From contig NZ_JAZLIO010000004.1 of the NCBI RefSeq assembly GCF_045617425.1, positions 1 through 7,866 on the forward strand: 7,866 nucleotides of DNA, given 5' to 3'. The notes beneath the pieces are model-generated. The model ran no database searches and was not told where the DNA came from. It was given only the letters and a program-made list of their open reading frames with translations. Within the stretch, counting starts at the first letter, position 1, and each line of letters begins with the position of its first letter. A program made the translations under genes and the position numbers. This DNA is from Carnobacterium_B sp045617425 (GTDB lineage Bacteria > Bacillota > Bacilli > Lactobacillales > Carnobacteriaceae). This document shows positions 6,809-7,866 of this stretch, in pieces.

Positions 6809-7090
6809 ATGAAATTAATAGATGTTACTAATAATCATTCGGAACTTGTAATAGAACAATTAGAAAATACAAATGCCAATTATATAAAAGTTTTCTCTTT
6901 AGGTCAAACCACCGTGATTTGTTCAGGATCTTCAATAAGTAAGGATGTCATTTTATTAAATGAAAGCCGCTCTATAAAAAATTCGGAAATTAACTTTGTA
7001 TTAAAAAACATCCTTGATACAACTTTTGATAACGTTGAATTTATCTATGCTCCTAATATTGTCGAGATATCCATTCCCGTTGAAGATTGA
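6809..7090 (+). CDS. small DUF1827-like protein of unknown function
   Basis: This predicted cytoplasmic protein has 93 aa, no signal peptide, no membrane segment and no cysteine cluster. Its beginning (MKLIDVTNNHSELVIEQLEN) and the following NANYIKVFSLGQTTVI resemble my recollection of the DUF1827 family of Lactobacillales, which has similar length and no known function. That assignment is from memory. The rest alternates short beta-strand-like runs (TTVICSG, VILLNE, IVEISIPV) with polar helices, suggesting a small alpha/beta fold. There are two adjacent ATGs, at 6806 and 6809. The second is preferred because AAGGGG (6796-6801) is 7 bases away and the family usually begins MKLIDVTN. It is a single-gene unit between the sugar operon and the rRNA operon, so context gives no clear functional hint. 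Confidence 0.8.
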   Translation: MKLIDVTNNHSELVIEQLENTNANYIKVFSLGQTTVICSGSSISKDVILLNESRSIKNSEINFVLKNILDTTFDNVEFIYAPNIVEISIPVED

Positions 7091-7220
7091 TTTTCATATT
7101 TTCTTAAAGTAAGATTATCACTTTTAGATTAAGTATCTATTTTCTGATGCGTCGTCCAATTGGTGATAACTATCTTTTCTATTATAATAATTGTTGTTAA
7201 TGATTATGGAAACTTATTTT
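7091..7220. other. AT-rich intergenic DNA after the small gene
   Basis: No gene is seen. There is no strong terminator directly after the small gene; AAAGT/ACTTT near 7105-7123 pairs over only five bases. Its transcript may run to the hairpin at 7301-7344. Confidence 0.4.
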
Positions 7221-7312
7221 AATAAGCTGAACAAAAATAGTGTTGTTGTATTTACACTGATTGACATGATTTAGGGTACAGGTGCTTTAAAACGTTATAG
7301 AAAGAAAAGTTT
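7221..7312 (+). pseudogene. decayed 3' fragment of a GH1 6-phospho-beta-glucosidase gene
   Basis: Bases 7275-7314 match 6378-6417 of GH1 copy 2 at about 35 of 40 positions by my alignment. They would encode GTGALKRYRKKSF against GTGTLERYKKKSF in copy 2. The similarity continues leftwards through ATTTACACTGATTGACATGA (copy 2: ATTTACGTTGATCGG) to an AGCTGAA match near 7225. The reading frame is broken by an in-frame TGA and a one-base insertion before the glycines. The fragment resembles copy 2 more than copy 1, which has NRSRKDSF here. After AAAGTTTT it jumps straight to terminator-like sequence, so about 60 bases of the gene end appear deleted. It has no start, RBS or catalytic region and cannot make an enzyme. 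Confidence 0.75.
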
Positions 7313-7344
7313 TGCTCGAGTTTATTCGTGTAAAACTTTTTTTT
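7301..7344 (+). terminator. terminator hairpin fused to the GH1 remnant
   Basis: AAAAGTTTTGCTCGA (7305-7319) pairs with TCGTGTAAAACTTTT (7326-7340), 13 Watson-Crick pairs plus one wobble and one mismatch. A run of Ts follows to 7344. The apical part and TCGTG arm resemble the terminator after GH1 copy 2 (6491-6495), suggesting common origin. It could now serve the small gene upstream and insulate the rRNA promoters. Confidence 0.75.
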
Positions 7345-7546
7345 ATTCATTAGTTATTATTGATTAAAATTTATACATGATTTTTAGAATATTTATGTAA
7401 TGAAAAATGCAACTAACATATCCTTTACAATGTGTAATAAAATTTACAAAATGTTCGTTTTTTTAAACTAAATTATAGTACTTAAATTCTATATTTAATT
7501 GAATGTTCATCTTTAATGAAAAATGTAATTTTATTCTAAAAAAATG
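7345..7546. other. AT-rich region upstream of the rRNA promoters
   Basis: No gene is seen on either strand. The DNA is very AT-rich with A and T runs. The last 30 bases before the P1 -35 box could act as an UP element contacted by the alpha subunit of RNA polymerase, which is usual for rRNA promoters; this is inferred. A 12-base repeat TAATGAAAAATG occurs at 7398-7409 and 7514-7525. Confidence 0.4.
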
Positions 7547-7575
7547 TTGACGAATGCTGATTTCGCTGGTATATT
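7547..7575 (+). promoter_or_regulatory. rRNA operon promoter P1
   Basis: TTGACG (7547-7552) and TATATT (7570-7575) are separated by 17 bases and preceded by AT-rich DNA. With P2, 87 bases downstream, it forms the tandem promoter pair typical of Firmicutes rRNA operons. Confidence 0.85.
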
Positions 7576-7633
7576 AGTAAATGTCGTTGAGGCAATTGAT
7601 TCAAATCAACGAAAAAAATAAAAATAAAAGTTG

Positions 7634-7662
7634 TTGACAGACAGCGCTGTACATGGTATTAT
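7634..7662 (+). promoter_or_regulatory. rRNA operon promoter P2
   Basis: A perfect -35 TTGACA (7634-7639), a 17-base spacer and TATTAT (7657-7662) make this the strongest-looking promoter in the window. The likely start is a G near 7669, which fits the GTP-initiated growth-rate control known for Firmicutes rRNA promoters; the start position is inferred. Confidence 0.9.
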
Positions 7663-7692
7663 GTATAAGTTGTCACGAACAAAACAACGCGC

Positions 7693-7712
7693 TTTAGACC
7701 TTTGAAAACTAA
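7693..7712 (+). promoter_or_regulatory. boxA-like antitermination site in the rRNA leader
   Basis: TTTAGACCTTTGAAAACTAA resembles the boxA element (TGCTCTTTGAAAA type) of Firmicutes rRNA leaders, where NusB/NusE bind nascent RNA to prevent premature termination. Its place about 30 bases after P2 fits. It was identified by similarity only. Confidence 0.55.
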
Positions 7713-7741
7713 ACAAAGTAAGACGAACCAAATGTGAGGGT

Positions 7742-7793
7742 GACTTAGCAGTGCTAAGTCAACAGTAACAAAATTAGTGAATAATTATTCGCT
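7742..7793 (+). other. two hairpins in the rRNA leader
   Basis: GACTTAGCA (7742-7750) is perfectly complementary to TGCTAAGTC (7752-7760); in RNA this would be a 7-bp stem with a CAGTG loop. A second one, 7776-7793, is AGTGAAT/ATTCGCT with an AATT loop. Both lie just before the 16S gene and probably take part in leader folding and pre-16S processing. Confidence 0.5.
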
Positions 7794-7821
7794 AGCAATC
7801 AATATGAGCTTCAAGCATCAT

Positions 7822-7866
7822 TTTATATGAGAGTTTGATCCTGGCTCAGGACGAACGCTGGCGGCA
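7822..7866 (+). rRNA. 16S ribosomal RNA, 5' end (partial)
   Basis: The universal 16S start GAGAGTTTGATCCTGGCTCA is followed by GGACGAACGCTGGCGGC, running to the window edge. The 5' end is placed at TTTATATGAGAG by similarity to Bacillus-type 16S and may be off by a few bases. This starts a second rRNA operon in the same orientation as the one at the left end. Confidence 0.95.

Noticed and set aside
7398..7525. 12-base direct repeat TAATGAAAAATG 116 bases apart
   Set aside because: It is low-complexity AT-rich sequence with only two copies and no flanking structure, so chance is likely.
7742..7793. Strong inverted repeats considered as operators or mobile element ends
   Set aside because: They lie downstream of P2 in the rRNA leader, where processing and folding hairpins are expected.

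Overview
The window is the stretch between two ribosomal RNA operons of a low-GC Gram-positive bacterium. It opens in the last bases of a 23S gene, followed by 5S and a terminator. It closes about 45 bases into a 16S gene preceded by tandem rRNA promoters. The AT-rich coding sequence, strong AAGGAG-type ribosome binding sites, Firmicutes-style 5S and 16S sequences and a DUF1827-like small gene point to Lactobacillales. Carnobacterium or a near relative is my best guess, but the genus is an inference.

Between the rRNA operons lies a complete aryl-beta-glucoside/cellobiose utilisation operon, all on the + strand. Its order is promoter with overlapping cre-like site, RAT1/terminator, licT antiterminator, RAT2/terminator, three-domain beta-glucoside PTS transporter (EIIBCA), 6-phospho-beta-glucosidase 1, a hairpin, 6-phospho-beta-glucosidase 2, and a strong terminator. 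The expected logic is as follows. Without substrate, the PTS phosphorylates LicT on PRD1 and transcripts stop at the two leader terminators. With substrate, LicT binds the two nearly identical 29-nt RAT hairpins and blocks both terminators. The transporter then imports and phosphorylates the beta-glucoside, and the GH1 enzymes hydrolyse it to glucose-6-phosphate and the aglycone or glucose. CcpA would add carbon catabolite repression at the cre-like site. All key residues I checked in the four proteins are present.

Downstream, after about 300 bp of AT-rich DNA with no recognisable gene, comes a small monocistronic gene (93 aa, DUF1827-like, function unknown). Beyond it lies a short decayed copy of the 3' end of a GH1 gene that still carries a terminator hairpin. 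This remnant suggests a past duplication or rearrangement next to the rRNA operon. The last 320 bp are the rRNA control region: AT-rich upstream DNA, promoters P1 and P2, a boxA-like site, leader hairpins and the 16S start.

I see no transposase, CRISPR array, tRNA gene or phage gene. I do not think the window holds a wholly new system. The most notable items are the GH1 remnant, the compact double-RAT control and the conserved small orphan gene.
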